From Agrobacterium sp. AGB01 (lineage in GTDB: Bacteria; Pseudomonadota; Alphaproteobacteria; Rhizobiales; Rhizobiaceae): 64,000 nt of DNA. Both the position numbers and the translations under genes were made by a program. Where the stretch lies: positions 682,001-746,000 of the forward strand of contig NZ_JACVAB010000001.1 of the NCBI RefSeq assembly GCF_014851585.1, given 5' to 3'. The notes under the pieces are model-generated. The model made no database searches, had not been told where the DNA came from, and was given only the letters and a program-made list of their open reading frames with translations. Positions 35,280-46,857 of the stretch are shown here, one piece after another. The number at the start of each line of letters is the position of its first letter. Positions within the stretch are counted from its first letter, which is position 1.

Positions 35280-35738
35280 TTATTTCTGGTTGAAGCGGGT
35301 CATCAACCATTCGCCTGCTTCTGAAAGGCACGTTTGGCCCGAATAGCTGGCGATACCCTCATAGGAATGACGGGTGGTGTCAAAGTTGCGGCAAAGGAAG
35401 CCGGTGGAGTTGTCTTCGCGAATGGCGGTAATCACGCCAGCACTGCCGGTTGTGGTATTGGCCCAGGGAAGGGGAGAATTGGACAGTTTTGAAAGATCGG
35501 CTGACGTTACGGCATTGCGCACGGTAACATCGTCGGTCTGAACGGTGGGGCGGTTGCCACCGGACACGGAGGCTGTGGAAAGGCTGGTATCAGCCTTGTC
35601 GCCACCAAACAGGTTGAGGCTGCTGACACAGGATGTAAGCATCAAAACAGCCGACATGCTCAGGAAAAGACCTGCGCCTGTTTGCAAGCTGCTCTTTGTT
35701 CGCCTGTTCGACTTTGCTATGACGTTCACCATCTTCAT
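35280..35738 (-). CDS. RT0821/Lpp0805-family surface lipoprotein
   Basis: About 152 residues. A basic N-terminus and hydrophobic stretch end in a lipobox, LMLTSC, so it should be a lipoprotein. The mature part contains the family segment [21 protein letters not shown] and a C-terminal [17 protein letters not shown]...[13 protein letters not shown], matching the so-called outer-membrane surface antigen RT0821/Lpp0805. Function unknown. Several in-frame ATGs exist (35765, 35750, 35738, 35732); I chose 35738 only because it puts the basic stretch at the N-terminus. Divergent from pdxH with only about 50 bases between starts. Confidence 0.75.
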   Translation of the reverse strand: MKMVNVIAKSNRRTKSSLQTGAGLFLSMSAVLMLTSCVSSLNLFGGDKADTSLSTASVSGGNRPTVQTDDVTVRNAVTSADLSKLSNSPLPWANTTTGSAGVITAIREDNSTGFLCRNFDTTRHSYEGIASYSGQTCLSEAGEWLMTRFNQK

Positions 35739-35790
35739 GCCGGAGATCATCTCCGGGTTTGCCAATCAGTTCAGGAGCTTTTTATTCAAT

Positions 35791-36411
35791 ATGTCTGAAA
35801 GTGGGTTAACAACCGGTGACTTCACCGAGGAAAACGAACCCTTTGCTCTTTTCGGGCAATGGCTGAACGACGCAACCGCGTCCGAGATCAACGATCCGAA
35901 TGCGGTCGCACTGGCAACTGTCGATGAATACGGCATGCCGAGCGTCCGCATGGTTCTCCTCAAGGATTTTGATGAGCGAGGGTTCGTATTCTACACGAAC
36001 TTCGAGAGCCGCAAGGGACTGGAAATTCTTGGCCAGAAAAAGGCAGCCATGTGTTTTCACTGGAAATCCTTGCGCCGACAGGTCCGTATCCGTGGCGATG
36101 TGGAAATTGTCAGCGACGAAGAGGCGGATGCGTACTACGCGTCCCGCCCGCGTGGCAGCCGCATCGGCGCATGGGCGTCCAAGCAGTCGCGCCCGCTGGA
36201 AAGCCGTTTCGCGCTGGAAAAGGCCGTTGCCGAATATACCGTACGTTACGCGGTTGGAGACATTCCGCGCCCGCCGCATTGGTCCGGTTTCCGTATCCGC
36301 CCCGTTACCATTGAATTCTGGCACGACCGTAATTTCCGCCTGCATGACCGGGTGGAATTCAGACGCGACACGGCAGAAGGTGACTGGAGCAAGGTACGCA
36401 TGTACCCGTGA
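35791..36411 (+). CDS. pdxH: Pyridoxamine/pyridoxine 5'-phosphate oxidase
   Basis: A 206-residue FMN enzyme that oxidises PNP/PMP to pyridoxal 5'-phosphate. Conserved segments are [20 protein letters not shown] (about residue 44), [37 protein letters not shown] and the C-terminal signature [13 protein letters not shown]...FRRDT. ATG at 35791 gives the normal length; AGGAG lies 13 bases upstream, a little far. The frame is open upstream to 35545, overlapping the divergent lipoprotein, but that part is not conserved. Confidence 0.93.
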   Translation: MSESGLTTGDFTEENEPFALFGQWLNDATASEINDPNAVALATVDEYGMPSVRMVLLKDFDERGFVFYTNFESRKGLEILGQKKAAMCFHWKSLRRQVRIRGDVEIVSDEEADAYYASRPRGSRIGAWASKQSRPLESRFALEKAVAEYTVRYAVGDIPRPPHWSGFRIRPVTIEFWHDRNFRLHDRVEFRRDTAEGDWSKVRMYP

Positions 36412-36468
36412 CCATCTGTCCTGTGCGTGGCAGATTGGCACCGCGCACCGGACACACAGTGTATCTTG

Positions 36469-37107
36469 ATGATGAGTATTTGCGTGTTGTCCAAGACGAA
36501 GTCGTTTCAGGCCGGGCTGTTTGTCCGTGTAATAAAAGCCGCCCGTGTTCCGGCCCTGGCATTGTGTTCCGTGGCGGCTATGACATTTGGTGGTTCTGCG
36601 AATGCCATGGACGAGGTGGCCTTGAAAGCGGCGATGGCGTCGTTCGGCGAAGCGGCGCAAGCGCAGCGGCTGGAGAATGAGATTGCCGCTTACGTAAAAT
36701 CAGGTGACCTCGAAAAACTCACGCAATTGGCTGAAGACATCCAGGCCAAGGATGGAGAGTTTCTCAATATTCTGACGCTGATCGTTGAACAGCAGGAACA
36801 GGATGTCAGTGAAGAGCTGGCGCTGATGGCGGTTGATCCACACCAGATCGCTCTGCAAATGGGGCCGTGTCACCACGCCAATATTGCCATCCGCTCCTTG
36901 GCGCTGATGATCGCTGATGGCGCCGAACCCACCATCAGAAATGATGTCGTCATGGTTGATGGCACTCAGCTCGATAATGTCTTTGCTGAAACCATCAATC
37001 GCTGTGAGCGTATCAAGGGTTTGCCGCAGCGTGTGCCGCAGATCGGCTCATTATGTATGATGACCGGTAACTGCTCCGATGATCCGGACCTCGCACCGCA
37101 GCCCTGA
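36469..37107 (+). CDS. Exported hypothetical protein
   Basis: About 212 residues. A long basic N-terminus (SKTKSFQAGLFVRVIKAARV) is followed by a hydrophobic core PALALCSVAAMTFGGSANA with an AxA cleavage site, so it is probably periplasmic. The mature part is mostly helical and acidic (EDIQAKDGEFLNILTLIVEQ, SEELALMAVDPHQIAL), with Cys in MGPCHHANIAIRS, NRCERIKG and LCMMTGNCSDDPD. I recognise no family. Starts at 36469 and 36472 are both possible, and the frame opens with GTG at 36427. It lies downstream of pdxH in the same direction. Confidence 0.6.
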   Translation: MMSICVLSKTKSFQAGLFVRVIKAARVPALALCSVAAMTFGGSANAMDEVALKAAMASFGEAAQAQRLENEIAAYVKSGDLEKLTQLAEDIQAKDGEFLNILTLIVEQQEQDVSEELALMAVDPHQIALQMGPCHHANIAIRSLALMIADGAEPTIRNDVVMVDGTQLDNVFAETINRCERIKGLPQRVPQIGSLCMMTGNCSDDPDLAPQP

Positions 37108-37130
37108 TACATCTGCCTTGGCATTATCTT

Positions 37131-37640
37131 TTATAAATCGCGCACAGCTGCGTCGTTGATTGTGTTGATGAAGTCGGTCTTGGCGCGCGTATAGGCGTCG
37201 CCATCATATTCAAACTTCTGTGCCAGTTGCAGTTTTAGCCCCTGGTACTGCAGAGCAAGATCGCTGTTCTCGCGCAGCCTGTCCCTGAACAGAACACGGC
37301 GGGTATGGGTCAAACTGTCAGGCGGGCATACATAAAGACGCTGATGGGGCAGGACGTCGCGACGCAAGAAGGCCCAGACGCCGTCGCCATCACGGCTGCC
37401 GCGCGGTGCATAACCAGCGTGTTCCAGAGCGGCTCGGCAAAAATCCATATCAGTGAGGTCACCAAGGATGATGTCTACATCGATACAGGGCTTGGCAGAC
37501 AGGCCAACAACGGCCGTGCTGCCAATATGCTGGATATCAAGGAATTTGCCCGGCAGAAGGATGTGTATGTCCTGCCGGATTTTTTCGAATTCAAGTGGCC
37601 ATGAGGCATCATAGGGAACGATTTCAACCTTCGTTCCCAT
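37131..37640 (-). CDS. GrpB family protein (UPF0157, nucleotidyltransferase fold)
   Basis: A 169-residue protein of the GrpB/UPF0157 family. Recognised from the start VEIVPYDASWPLEFEKIRQD, the substrate segment IQHIGSTAVVGLSAKPCIDV (about residues 36-55) and RVLFRDRLRENSDLALQYQG. In other bacteria the domain also occurs fused to dephospho-CoA kinase. Function is not known; the fold is a minimal nucleotidyltransferase. It is six bases downstream of tldD on the same strand. Confidence 0.85.
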   Translation of the reverse strand: MGTKVEIVPYDASWPLEFEKIRQDIHILLPGKFLDIQHIGSTAVVGLSAKPCIDVDIILGDLTDMDFCRAALEHAGYAPRGSRDGDGVWAFLRRDVLPHQRLYVCPPDSLTHTRRVLFRDRLRENSDLALQYQGLKLQLAQKFEYDGDAYTRAKTDFINTINDAAVRDL

Positions 37641-37646
37641 AGGGTT

Positions 37647-39062
37647 TTAAGCCTGTGTGCCGCCGACGGTGACTTGATCCATGCGCAAGTGCGGCTGGCC
37701 AACACCAACTGGAACCCACTGGCCTGCCTTGCCACAGTTGCCAATACCGGTGTCGAGTTTCATGTCGTTACCAACCATCGAGATGCGCTTCATAGCATCC
37801 GGGCCGTTGCCGATCAGCATGGCGCCCTTTACCGGCGCACCGATCTTGCCGTTTTCGATCAGATAGGCCTCGGTGCAGCCGAACACGAACTTGCCGGAGG
37901 TGATGTCCACCTGACCACCACCGAAGGATACGGCATAAATGCCCTTCTTGACTGAGGCGATAATTTCTTCCGGCGTCTTGTTGCCGCCCAGCATGTAGGT
38001 GTTGGTCATGCGGGGCATCGGTACATGGGAGTAACCCTGCCGTCTGCCGTTGCCCGTCGGCGTCATGCCCATCAGGCGGGCATTCTGGCGGTCCTGCATG
38101 TAGCCGACCAGTTTGCCATTTTCGATCAGGACATTGTAGGCAGACGGTGTGCCTTCATCATCGATGGTGATGGAGCCGCGACGGTTGTCGATGGTACCAT
38201 CGTCAACCACGGTCACATCAGGTGCTGCAACCATCTCGCCCAGCAAACCTGCAAAGGCTGAGGTTTTTTTGCGGTTGAAGTCACCCTCAAGGCCGTGACC
38301 AACCGCCTCATGCAACATCACACCTGGCCAGCCGGAACCCAGCACGACATCCATGGTGCCCGCGGGCGCATCGATGGCGCTCAGGTTAACCAGTGCCTGA
38401 CGCAACGCCTCGTCGGCGCCGCGCTGCCAGTTGTCTGTCGCGATAAAATCACCAAAGCCTACACGTCCGCCCGACCCGAAGGAGCCGCTTTCCTGGCGGT
38501 CGCCTTCTCCGGCAATAACGGAGATGTTGATGCGGGTCATCGGGCGAATATCGCTGACACGGTGGCCGTCGGCGCGCAAAATATCAACGATCTGCCAGCT
38601 TGCCGAAACCGATGCCGTCACCTGACGTACCTTCGGATCCTTGTCGCGAAGGTAGGTGTCGATATCCTGCAGCAGCTTTACTTTTTCTTCGAAGCTCGGT
38701 GAACCGATCGGGTTCTCGTCACCGTAAAGCTTGCGGTTTGTTCCCTGTGGAGCGGCCGCGTAAGAACCGGAATAACCCTTCGTTACGGCAGAAACAGCAT
38801 CCGCTGCGCGTTTGAATGCGCCTTCAGACAGTTCACCGGCATGAGCATAACCAACGGTCTCGCCAGCCACGGCGCGCAGGCCAAATCCCTGGTCGGTGTT
38901 GAAGCTGCCGCCTTTCAGGCGTCCATTATCGAAGGTCAGTGATTCCGCCTGCGCATGTTCGATAAACAGTTCACCGTCATCCGCTCCCGAAAGAGCATCT
39001 GCCACAAGCGCGCGCATCTTTGCTTCGTCGCAATCAAACAGGGACAGAAGATCTTTCGTCAT
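37647..39062 (-). CDS. tldD: Metalloprotease TldD
   Basis: A 471-residue peptidase that, with TldE/PmbA, matures microcin B17 and degrades CcdA in E. coli. The zinc motif is in MLHEAVGHGLEGDFNRKK (HExxxH), and the C-terminal half has NTYMLGGNKTPEEII and GGGQVDITSGKFVFGCTEAY. ATG at 39062 is preferred because GGAG lies six bases upstream and the length becomes normal; the frame opens at 39230, and ATG 39074 is an alternative. The partner pmbA is not in the window. Linked to the ialB-like gene and GrpB-like gene. Confidence 0.92.
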   Translation of the reverse strand: MTKDLLSLFDCDEAKMRALVADALSGADDGELFIEHAQAESLTFDNGRLKGGSFNTDQGFGLRAVAGETVGYAHAGELSEGAFKRAADAVSAVTKGYSGSYAAAPQGTNRKLYGDENPIGSPSFEEKVKLLQDIDTYLRDKDPKVRQVTASVSASWQIVDILRADGHRVSDIRPMTRINISVIAGEGDRQESGSFGSGGRVGFGDFIATDNWQRGADEALRQALVNLSAIDAPAGTMDVVLGSGWPGVMLHEAVGHGLEGDFNRKKTSAFAGLLGEMVAAPDVTVVDDGTIDNRRGSITIDDEGTPSAYNVLIENGKLVGYMQDRQNARLMGMTPTGNGRRQGYSHVPMPRMTNTYMLGGNKTPEEIIASVKKGIYAVSFGGGQVDITSGKFVFGCTEAYLIENGKIGAPVKGAMLIGNGPDAMKRISMVGNDMKLDTGIGNCGKAGQWVPVGVGQPHLRMDQVTVGGTQA

Positions 39063-39144
39063 CACATGCTCCATCGGTTTGCCGTGGTTTCTGGCACTAG
39101 CGGACCTAATCCCTGATAGTGCAGACCATAGCGTAAAATTATGA

Positions 39145-39173
39145 AGGGCGTCCGCCGGGTCTGCGAACGCCCT
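39145..39173 (-). terminator. Hairpin terminator after the ialB-like gene
   Basis: On the minus strand AGGGCGTTCGC and GCGGACGCCCT form a stem of about 10 bp, followed by TCATAATTTTA. It lies between the ialB-like and tldD genes. Confidence 0.55.
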
Positions 39174-39235
39174 CAAGGTATGATGTAGGCTCTGGTGGTC
39201 GCTGGCGCAAGCAGGCCAGCGGTCAGGCAATCTGG

Positions 39236-39784
39236 TTAGGGAAGTGCGTCGTACCCTTCGGAAAAGCCGGAAAGTTCGATCGGAATACCAACACGATCCT
39301 GATCAACTGATTCCCGCAGTGCAAAAACGGCTGACTTGCCAGCGCGCAGCACCTTCATCAGTTCGTCGTCAATGTCCACTTCCACGTAGCAACCTTCAGA
39401 GAAGCAACGTGTGAAATATGCGCGGCCGATATTGTTATTGTCGACGTAAAGCTCCATCCCGTCTTTCAGCAGCACGCCGAGCGGCGCCAGAATGCGCAGA
39501 ATGCGGGATTTACGGTCAGCGGTCTTTAGCACGACAACGGAGAGACCAACTTCGGGCCTGTCATCCGCAATCACGTTTTGCATCAGCGCACACTGCTCTT
39601 CAGACGCACCAGCCGGCTTGTCGCAAATCACCGACCACGATCCATGGTTGGAACGCGCCATGCCCGGAGCGGGTGGCTGGCCGGGTGCAGGCTGCGGTTG
39701 CTGTGCCATAACCGATACTGTCGGCATGATGATCGCTAGTCCCGCGGCTGCAAGCACAGTGCGGGCAAACGGGGTGAAACCCAT
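39236..39784 (-). CDS. Invasion-associated locus B (IalB) family protein
   Basis: A 182-residue exported protein. The signal peptide ends near SVMAQQ, followed by a Pro/Gln-rich linker (PQPAPGQPPAPG). The IalB domain shows SNHGSWSVICDKPAGASEEQ, with Cys pairs in VICDK...QCALMQN and RCFSEGCYVEVD. Named after the Bartonella invasion locus, but widespread in non-pathogenic rhizobia, so the name should not be taken as function. ATG at 39784 is preceded by AGAGGT; the frame opens at 39808. Confidence 0.85.
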   Translation of the reverse strand: MGFTPFARTVLAAAGLAIIMPTVSVMAQQPQPAPGQPPAPGMARSNHGSWSVICDKPAGASEEQCALMQNVIADDRPEVGLSVVVLKTADRKSRILRILAPLGVLLKDGMELYVDNNNIGRAYFTRCFSEGCYVEVDIDDELMKVLRAGKSAVFALRESVDQDRVGIPIELSGFSEGYDALP

Positions 39785-40106
39785 GAGTACCTCTGGAATT
39801 CGAATCAATGCGGCTATTTTGCCCTTCGCTCAAGGAAATGAAAGCCTTAATCCTTCAATTCCAGTTGAGTGCGGCGGAAATTGGACTTCCCCGTGAAATC
39901 TTCAAACAAGCCTGATATGTCAGCTAGTTCATGTTTTTTAGATATAAACGATGAAAAACATTCTGAAATTGATGAATGCCAAAAAGCCGCACCCGCTTTC
40001 GATTGCGGATATTGCGGCGACGTGCAAACTATGGTTTGAGTTTATTCTATAGCATGGATTCTGCGTTTGAGTTTGAGATGGATCAAACGCGTGAGGGAGA
40101 GATACC
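39785..40106. other. Divergent region upstream of the cytochrome oxidase operon
   Basis: 322 bases between the divergent ialB-like and ctaC genes. It contains a possible 33-codon ORF (39951-40052) and a hairpin (GCGTTTGA at 40063-40070 with TCAAACGC at 40083-40090) ending two bases before the ctaC ribosome-binding site GAGGGAGAG. Promoters for both directions must lie here; I cannot name the boxes. Confidence 0.45.
39951..40052 (+). CDS. Possible 33-residue small ORF upstream of ctaC
   Basis: ATG at 39951 to TAG at 40052 encodes a peptide starting MKNILKLMNAKKPHPLSIAD and ending CKLWFEFIL. The segment after it is the ctaC leader. There is no clear ribosome-binding site, and 33 codons can arise by chance, so this is speculative; it could be a leader peptide. 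Confidence 0.2.
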   Translation: MKNILKLMNAKKPHPLSIADIAATCKLWFEFIL

Positions 40107-42720
<2,614 letters not shown>

Positions 42721-42740
42721 GGCGAAATGACGTTGGTACA

Positions 42741-42783
42741 AGGATATCGCGCCGATGCGCGCGGTATCCTGATTGAATCAGGA
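42741..42783 (+). promoter_or_regulatory. Overlapping alternative hairpins between ctaD and ctaB
   Basis: AGGATA (42741-42746) can pair with TATCCT (42765-42770), extended inside by CGCGC/GCGCG. The same TCCT can instead pair downstream as TCCTGATT-G-AATCAGGA (42767-42783). The two stems share bases and so exclude one another. The second one ends 11 bases before the ctaB start, where a ribosome-binding site would be. No T-run. Confidence 0.45.
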
Positions 42784-42794
42784 TTAAGTTTGAA

Positions 42795-43748
42795 ATGACT
42801 GTTATCGACAATCACGACGTATTGGATGCGAAAGGCTCTGGTCTGTCAGAAGCCGGTGCTCGTGATTATTTCGAATTGCTCAAGCCACGCGTTATGTCGC
42901 TTGTCGTATTCACAGCATTTGCCGGTCTTATCGTGGCGCCAGGCAGCCTTAACCCGGTACTTGGCTTCATTGCCATTCTGTGTGTTGCTGTTGGCGCAGG
43001 TGCCTCCGGTGCGCTGAACATGTGGTACGATGCTGATATCGATGCGGTCATGACCCGTACGGCAAATCGTCCGGTGCCTTCCGGTCGCGTTGCGCCCGGC
43101 GAAGCTCTGGCATTCGGCCTTACGCTGTCGGCCTTCTCGGTGATGATCCTCGGACTGGCGCTGAACTGGCTTGCTGCAGGCATCCTTGCCTTCACCATCT
43201 TCTTCTACGCCGTGGTTTATACCATGTGGCTGAAGCGCTCGACACCGCAGAACATTGTGATCGGTGGGGCGGCCGGTGCTTTCCCGCCAATGATCGGTTG
43301 GGCCTGTGTAACCGGCGACGTGACGCTGAACAGCGTTCTCCTGTTCCTTATCATCTTCCTCTGGACGCCTGCGCATTTCTGGGCGCTGGCATTGTTCAAG
43401 ATGAAAGATTACGGTTCCGTCGGTATCCCGATGATGCCGAATGTGGCGGGCGAAGCTTCTACCAAGAACCAAATGCTAGCATATACTTTGCTGACCTCTG
43501 CGGTCGCTGTCGCGCCATCATTTACCGGTCTTGCGGGCGTTGGCTACGGCATTTTTGCGGCCGTACTCAGTGTGATCTTCATCTATTTCTCCCTGACCGT
43601 GCTGCGCATGCCGGACGGAGATGAAAAGATGGTTCCTGCGAAAAAGATGTTCGCCTACTCGATCTTTTACCTGTTCGCGATCTTCTCTGGACTTCTGGCC
43701 GATCACTTCGTGCCATCATTCCAGACGTTAATGGCGGGGTGGGCCTAA
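42795..43748 (+). CDS. ctaB: Protoheme IX farnesyltransferase (heme O synthase)
   Basis: A 317-residue UbiA-superfamily membrane enzyme that farnesylates heme b to heme O, the precursor of heme A in the oxidase encoded here. The Asp-rich motif is [20 protein letters not shown] (about residue 76), and the second conserved region includes [14 protein letters not shown]-like residues near 195 ([19 protein letters not shown]). About eight to nine helices. Stop and coxF start overlap as TAATG. Confidence 0.94.
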   Translation: MTVIDNHDVLDAKGSGLSEAGARDYFELLKPRVMSLVVFTAFAGLIVAPGSLNPVLGFIAILCVAVGAGASGALNMWYDADIDAVMTRTANRPVPSGRVAPGEALAFGLTLSAFSVMILGLALNWLAAGILAFTIFFYAVVYTMWLKRSTPQNIVIGGAAGAFPPMIGWACVTGDVTLNSVLLFLIIFLWTPAHFWALALFKMKDYGSVGIPMMPNVAGEASTKNQMLAYTLLTSAVAVAPSFTGLAGVGYGIFAAVLSVIFIYFSLTVLRMPDGDEKMVPAKKMFAYSIFYLFAIFSGLLADHFVPSFQTLMAGWA

Positions 43749-43879
43749 TGGAAACAGTAAAACCAAGCGAAGCAGAAAAGAAATCAAGACGTGGAAGAAA
43801 CATCGCGCTCGGCCTCGTATTGGCGGCGTTGGTGGTCCTTTTCTACGTCATTACGATCATCAAGATAGGATCGCACTAG
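43748..43879 (+). CDS. coxF: Small membrane protein CoxF (cytochrome oxidase assembly)
   Basis: A 43-residue protein. The charged N-terminus ([18 protein letters not shown]) is followed by a single membrane helix (IALGLVLAALVVLFYVITII) and a very short tail KIGSH. Size, K/R-rich start and position between ctaB and ctaG match the small CoxF protein of rhizobial oxidase operons. The ATG overlaps the ctaB stop by one base (TAATG), a strong coupling signal. Its TAG forms the first bases of the palindromic element that follows. Confidence 0.8.
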   Translation: METVKPSEAEKKSRRGRNIALGLVLAALVVLFYVITIIKIGSH

Positions 43880-43936
43880 AGCATGTCGCGCAATAGTGCG
43901 CTGCAGTCACTTCTAACGCGACAATGCGGAGAGAAA
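43877..43936. repeat. RIME-like palindromic intergenic element inside the cox operon
   Basis: GCATGTCGCGCAATAGTGCG and CGCGACAATGC face each other; GTCGCG and CGCGAC are perfect arms about 30 bases apart, with an inner GTGCGCTGCA. The start AGAGCATGTCGCGCAA recalls a short interspersed palindrome very common in Rhizobiaceae genomes (from memory). It starts at the coxF stop codon and lies within the ctaB-coxF / ctaG gap. Confidence 0.6.
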
Positions 43937-44025
43937 TGGCGGGCAGTGCAGAGATTGCATCTTAAAGATCGTTACACGCCCCGGGTTTTTCGAAGCGCGT
44001 AACGAAAGAAGGGAGGAGGAGCGAA

Positions 44026-44631
44026 ATGACAACGGCAAATGTAGGACCTGCAAAACGCACAGGGAACGGCACAATTCTGGTGCTGTGCCTGGTATTCGTT
44101 TGTGGCATGGTCGGCATGGCCTATGCCGCCGTCCCCCTCTATCGCCTTTTCTGTCAGGTCACCGGTTATAACGGCACCACGCAACGCGTTGAGCAGTACT
44201 CCGAGACCATTCTTGATCGCACCGTAAAGGTGACGTTCGATTCCAACACATCCAATGGTCTGAACTGGGACTTCCGCCCGGCACAACGTTCAATCGATCC
44301 CAAGATCGGTGAGACGGTCGAGGTCCGCTTCAAGGCGACCAACCGGTCTTCGGTGCCTACCACGGGCACAGCTGTCTTTAACGTGACGCCGATGGAAGCG
44401 GGCGCCTATTTCAACAAGGTTGAATGCTTCTGCTTTACGGAAACCACCTTGCAGCCAGGCGAAACGCTGGAAATGCCGGTGGTGTTTTTTGTCGATCCAG
44501 ATATCGTCAAGACGCGCGAAACAAAAGACATACACACAATGACTTTGTCCTATACCTTTTATCCGTCGAAAACGGACAAGCCGGTGGCAGCGCTACCGGT
44601 AAAAACAGAAGGTCAGGAACAGAAACTTTGA
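44026..44631 (+). CDS. ctaG: Cytochrome c oxidase assembly protein CtaG (Cox11)
   Basis: A 201-residue CuB-insertion chaperone. A single N-terminal helix ([20 protein letters not shown]) anchors it, and the periplasmic immunoglobulin-like domain carries the copper motif [13 protein letters not shown] near residue 132 and [16 protein letters not shown] at the start of the domain. GGGAGGAGGAG lies just upstream of the ATG. It precedes ctaE. Confidence 0.94.
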   Translation: MTTANVGPAKRTGNGTILVLCLVFVCGMVGMAYAAVPLYRLFCQVTGYNGTTQRVEQYSETILDRTVKVTFDSNTSNGLNWDFRPAQRSIDPKIGETVEVRFKATNRSSVPTTGTAVFNVTPMEAGAYFNKVECFCFTETTLQPGETLEMPVVFFVDPDIVKTRETKDIHTMTLSYTFYPSKTDKPVAALPVKTEGQEQKL

Positions 44632-44703
44632 GAGAGGGAATCGCACGCTCTGATCGGGAGGGTGTGATTTTGGGAAAGCAGTCAATTCGGGGAATTGTCG
44701 GAT

Positions 44704-45579
44704 ATGGCAGACACGCACGAAAAGAAACATGACTACCACATTATAGATCCAAGCCCCTGGCCACTACTGGCTGCTGTTGGTGCATTTGTGCTGACCTTTG
44801 GTGGCGTCTGTTATATGCGCTACCTCTCGGGTAGCTCGATGAAGCTGTTTGGTCTGGAAATGGCCAATCCTTGGCTGTTCTACATCGGCCTCGTGCTGGT
44901 GCTTTACGTCATGTATGCCTGGTGGGCAGACACCGTGAAGGAAGCGCATGAAGGGCACCACACTCGTGTTGTGTCGCTGCATCTTCGTTACGGCATGATC
45001 ATGTTCATTGCCTCGGAAGTCATGTTCTTCGTGGCATGGTTCTGGGCTTACTTCGACGCCAGCCTCTATCCGCATGAGGCAATTCAGGCCTCGCGCCTTG
45101 AATATACAGGCGGTCAATGGCCACCCAAGGGCATCGAAGTGATCGATCCATGGCACCTGCCACTGTACAACACCGTGATCCTGCTGTTGTCGGGTACCTG
45201 CGTTACCTGGGCACACCATGCCATCCTGCACAATGATCGCAAGGGGCTGATCAACGGTCTGGCGCTTACGGTTGCTCTTGGCGTCTTGTTCTCGTCCGTG
45301 CAGGTCTATGAATACATGCACGCGCCGTTCGACTTCAAGAACTCTATCTATGGCGCCACATTCTTCATGGCGACCGGCTTCCACGGCTTCCACGTTTTTG
45401 TCGGTACCGTGTTTCTACTGGTCTGCATGTTCCGTGCTCTAGCCGGGGACTTTACGGCGAAACAACACTTTGGTCTCGAAGCGGCCGCCTGGTACTGGCA
45501 CTTCGTTGACGTGGTTTGGCTGTTCCTGTTCTTCGCAATCTATATCTGGGGCGGTTGGGGCGCACCGGTTCACGGTTGA
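44704..45579 (+). CDS. ctaE: Cytochrome c oxidase subunit III
   Basis: A 291-residue seven-helix subunit (coxC). Typical segments are HDYHIIDPSPWPLLAA at the start, FIASEVMFFVAWFWAYFDAS (about residue 102), VTWAHHAILHNDRKGLING and GFHGFHVFVGTVFLLVC, and the end WHFVDVVWLFLFFAIYIWG. ATG at 44704 follows GGGGAA by nine bases; a TTG in frame at 44695 is unlikely. A terminator follows, closing the core oxidase operon. Confidence 0.95.
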   Translation: MADTHEKKHDYHIIDPSPWPLLAAVGAFVLTFGGVCYMRYLSGSSMKLFGLEMANPWLFYIGLVLVLYVMYAWWADTVKEAHEGHHTRVVSLHLRYGMIMFIASEVMFFVAWFWAYFDASLYPHEAIQASRLEYTGGQWPPKGIEVIDPWHLPLYNTVILLLSGTCVTWAHHAILHNDRKGLINGLALTVALGVLFSSVQVYEYMHAPFDFKNSIYGATFFMATGFHGFHVFVGTVFLLVCMFRALAGDFTAKQHFGLEAAAWYWHFVDVVWLFLFFAIYIWGGWGAPVHG

Positions 45580-45601
45580 TCGCCAAACAACAGACAATGT
45601 C

Positions 45602-45630
45602 GGGCGGCAGCAATGCCGCCCTTTCTTTTT
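45602..45630 (+). terminator. Rho-independent terminator after ctaE
   Basis: GGGCGGC and GCCGCCC form a perfect 7-bp GC stem with a 6-base loop, followed by TTTCTTTTT. Confidence 0.9.
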
Positions 45631-45699
45631 GCCTGCCCTGAAGCATGTTGCCGTTAAACATGTTTTAGTGCGGGAATACGTGGAGACAGAGGAAAAGCC

Positions 45700-46083
45700 A
45701 TGCAGGATGACAGCGCCCTTTATCCACCGGTTGATCCGGTTAAGTGTGGCTTGAAGGGGCATTGCCCGCGCTGCGGGCAGGGGAAACTGTTTGATGGTCT
45801 TCTCAAGGTAAAACCAGAGTGTTCAGCCTGCGGGCTTGACTATTCTTTTGCCGATGCGGGTGATGGGCCGGCCGTGTTTGTCATGCTGATCGTCGGTTTC
45901 CTGATTGTCGGTCTGGCGCTCTGGCTTGAGACTACCTTTGAACCGCCCGTCTGGGTTCACGCCCTGATATGGTTGCCACTGACGGTCATTGTGTCCCTTA
46001 CCCTGTTGCGTGTTCTGAAAGGCATCATGATTGCCCTGCAATATAGAAACAACGCCAGCGAAGGCCGCATCGATCGTGGCTGA
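45700..46083 (+). CDS. DUF983 family membrane protein
   Basis: A 127-residue protein. The N-terminal half is a zinc-ribbon-like domain (HCPRCGQGKLFDGLL and ECSACGLDYS, two C-x2-C knuckles), followed by two membrane helices (VFVMLIVGFLIVGLALWL and LIWLPLTVIVSLTLLRVL). DUF983 genes regularly sit between ctaE and SURF1 genes in alphaproteobacteria, which suggests a role in oxidase maturation; that is inference. Its end overlaps the possible GTG start of the next gene. Confidence 0.88.
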   Translation: MQDDSALYPPVDPVKCGLKGHCPRCGQGKLFDGLLKVKPECSACGLDYSFADAGDGPAVFVMLIVGFLIVGLALWLETTFEPPVWVHALIWLPLTVIVSLTLLRVLKGIMIALQYRNNASEGRIDRG

Positions 46084-46090
46084 CATCAAC

Positions 46091-46828
46091 ATGACAACAG
46101 TTGGAAGAACACGGAAACTGGTCGCTGGCTTGAGCGCCTTGGTCGCTCTGGCAATCCTGTTGGGGCTTGGTACGTGGCAGGTACAACGCCTGCACTGGAA
46201 AGAGACGCTGCTGCAGGACATCGAAACCCGCCGCACCTCCGAGCCGCTGACGCTTGCACAAGCCGAGCAAATGCTCGGCAAACAACCACTGGAATATCGC
46301 CGGGTGAAGGTTCAGGGTTTGTTTGACAATACCCGTGAACGTCACTTCTTTGCCACCCATCGTGGGCAGACCGGGTATTATATCTACACGCCGTTGCGAC
46401 TGGAGGATGATCGCTTCGTTTTTATCAACCGTGGTTTCGTGCCCTATGAGTTGAAGGAGCCGGCAACACGGCTCGCCGGAGAAATAATGAGCGGCCCTGT
46501 CGTTATTGAAGGACTGCTGCGTGAGAAGCTCACGGAAAAGCCTTCCTCGATGGTTCCGGAAAACGATCTCGCCAAGAATATCTTCTACTGGAAAGATTTT
46601 GACGCAATGGTGAACAGTGCCGGTCTTGATCCGGCCACGGTCGTGGGCTTTTTTGTCGACGCCAACGATGCGCCGAACCCCGGTGGATGGCCGCAAGGTG
46701 GCGTAACGCTCATCGATTTGCCAAACAATCATCTGCAATATGCGATAACATGGTACGGACTTGCCGCTGCCCTTGTCATCGTCGCCGGATTTGCCTATTT
46801 CCGGGGAACTAAAGGTAAAACCGGGTAG
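46091..46828 (+). CDS. SURF1 family cytochrome oxidase assembly protein
   Basis: A 245-residue protein with two membrane helices at its ends ([20 protein letters not shown] and [14 protein letters not shown]) and a periplasmic domain between them. Family landmarks are [46 protein letters not shown] and [16 protein letters not shown]1 proteins help place heme a in subunit I. ATG at 46091 is chosen; GTG at 46076, overlapping the DUF983 stop, is an alternative. Confidence 0.92.
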   Translation: MTTVGRTRKLVAGLSALVALAILLGLGTWQVQRLHWKETLLQDIETRRTSEPLTLAQAEQMLGKQPLEYRRVKVQGLFDNTRERHFFATHRGQTGYYIYTPLRLEDDRFVFINRGFVPYELKEPATRLAGEIMSGPVVIEGLLREKLTEKPSSMVPENDLAKNIFYWKDFDAMVNSAGLDPATVVGFFVDANDAPNPGGWPQGGVTLIDLPNNHLQYAITWYGLAAALVIVAGFAYFRGTKGKTG

Positions 46829-46857
46829 CAACTTTACCGGCTCGCCAAGGAGAAGGA

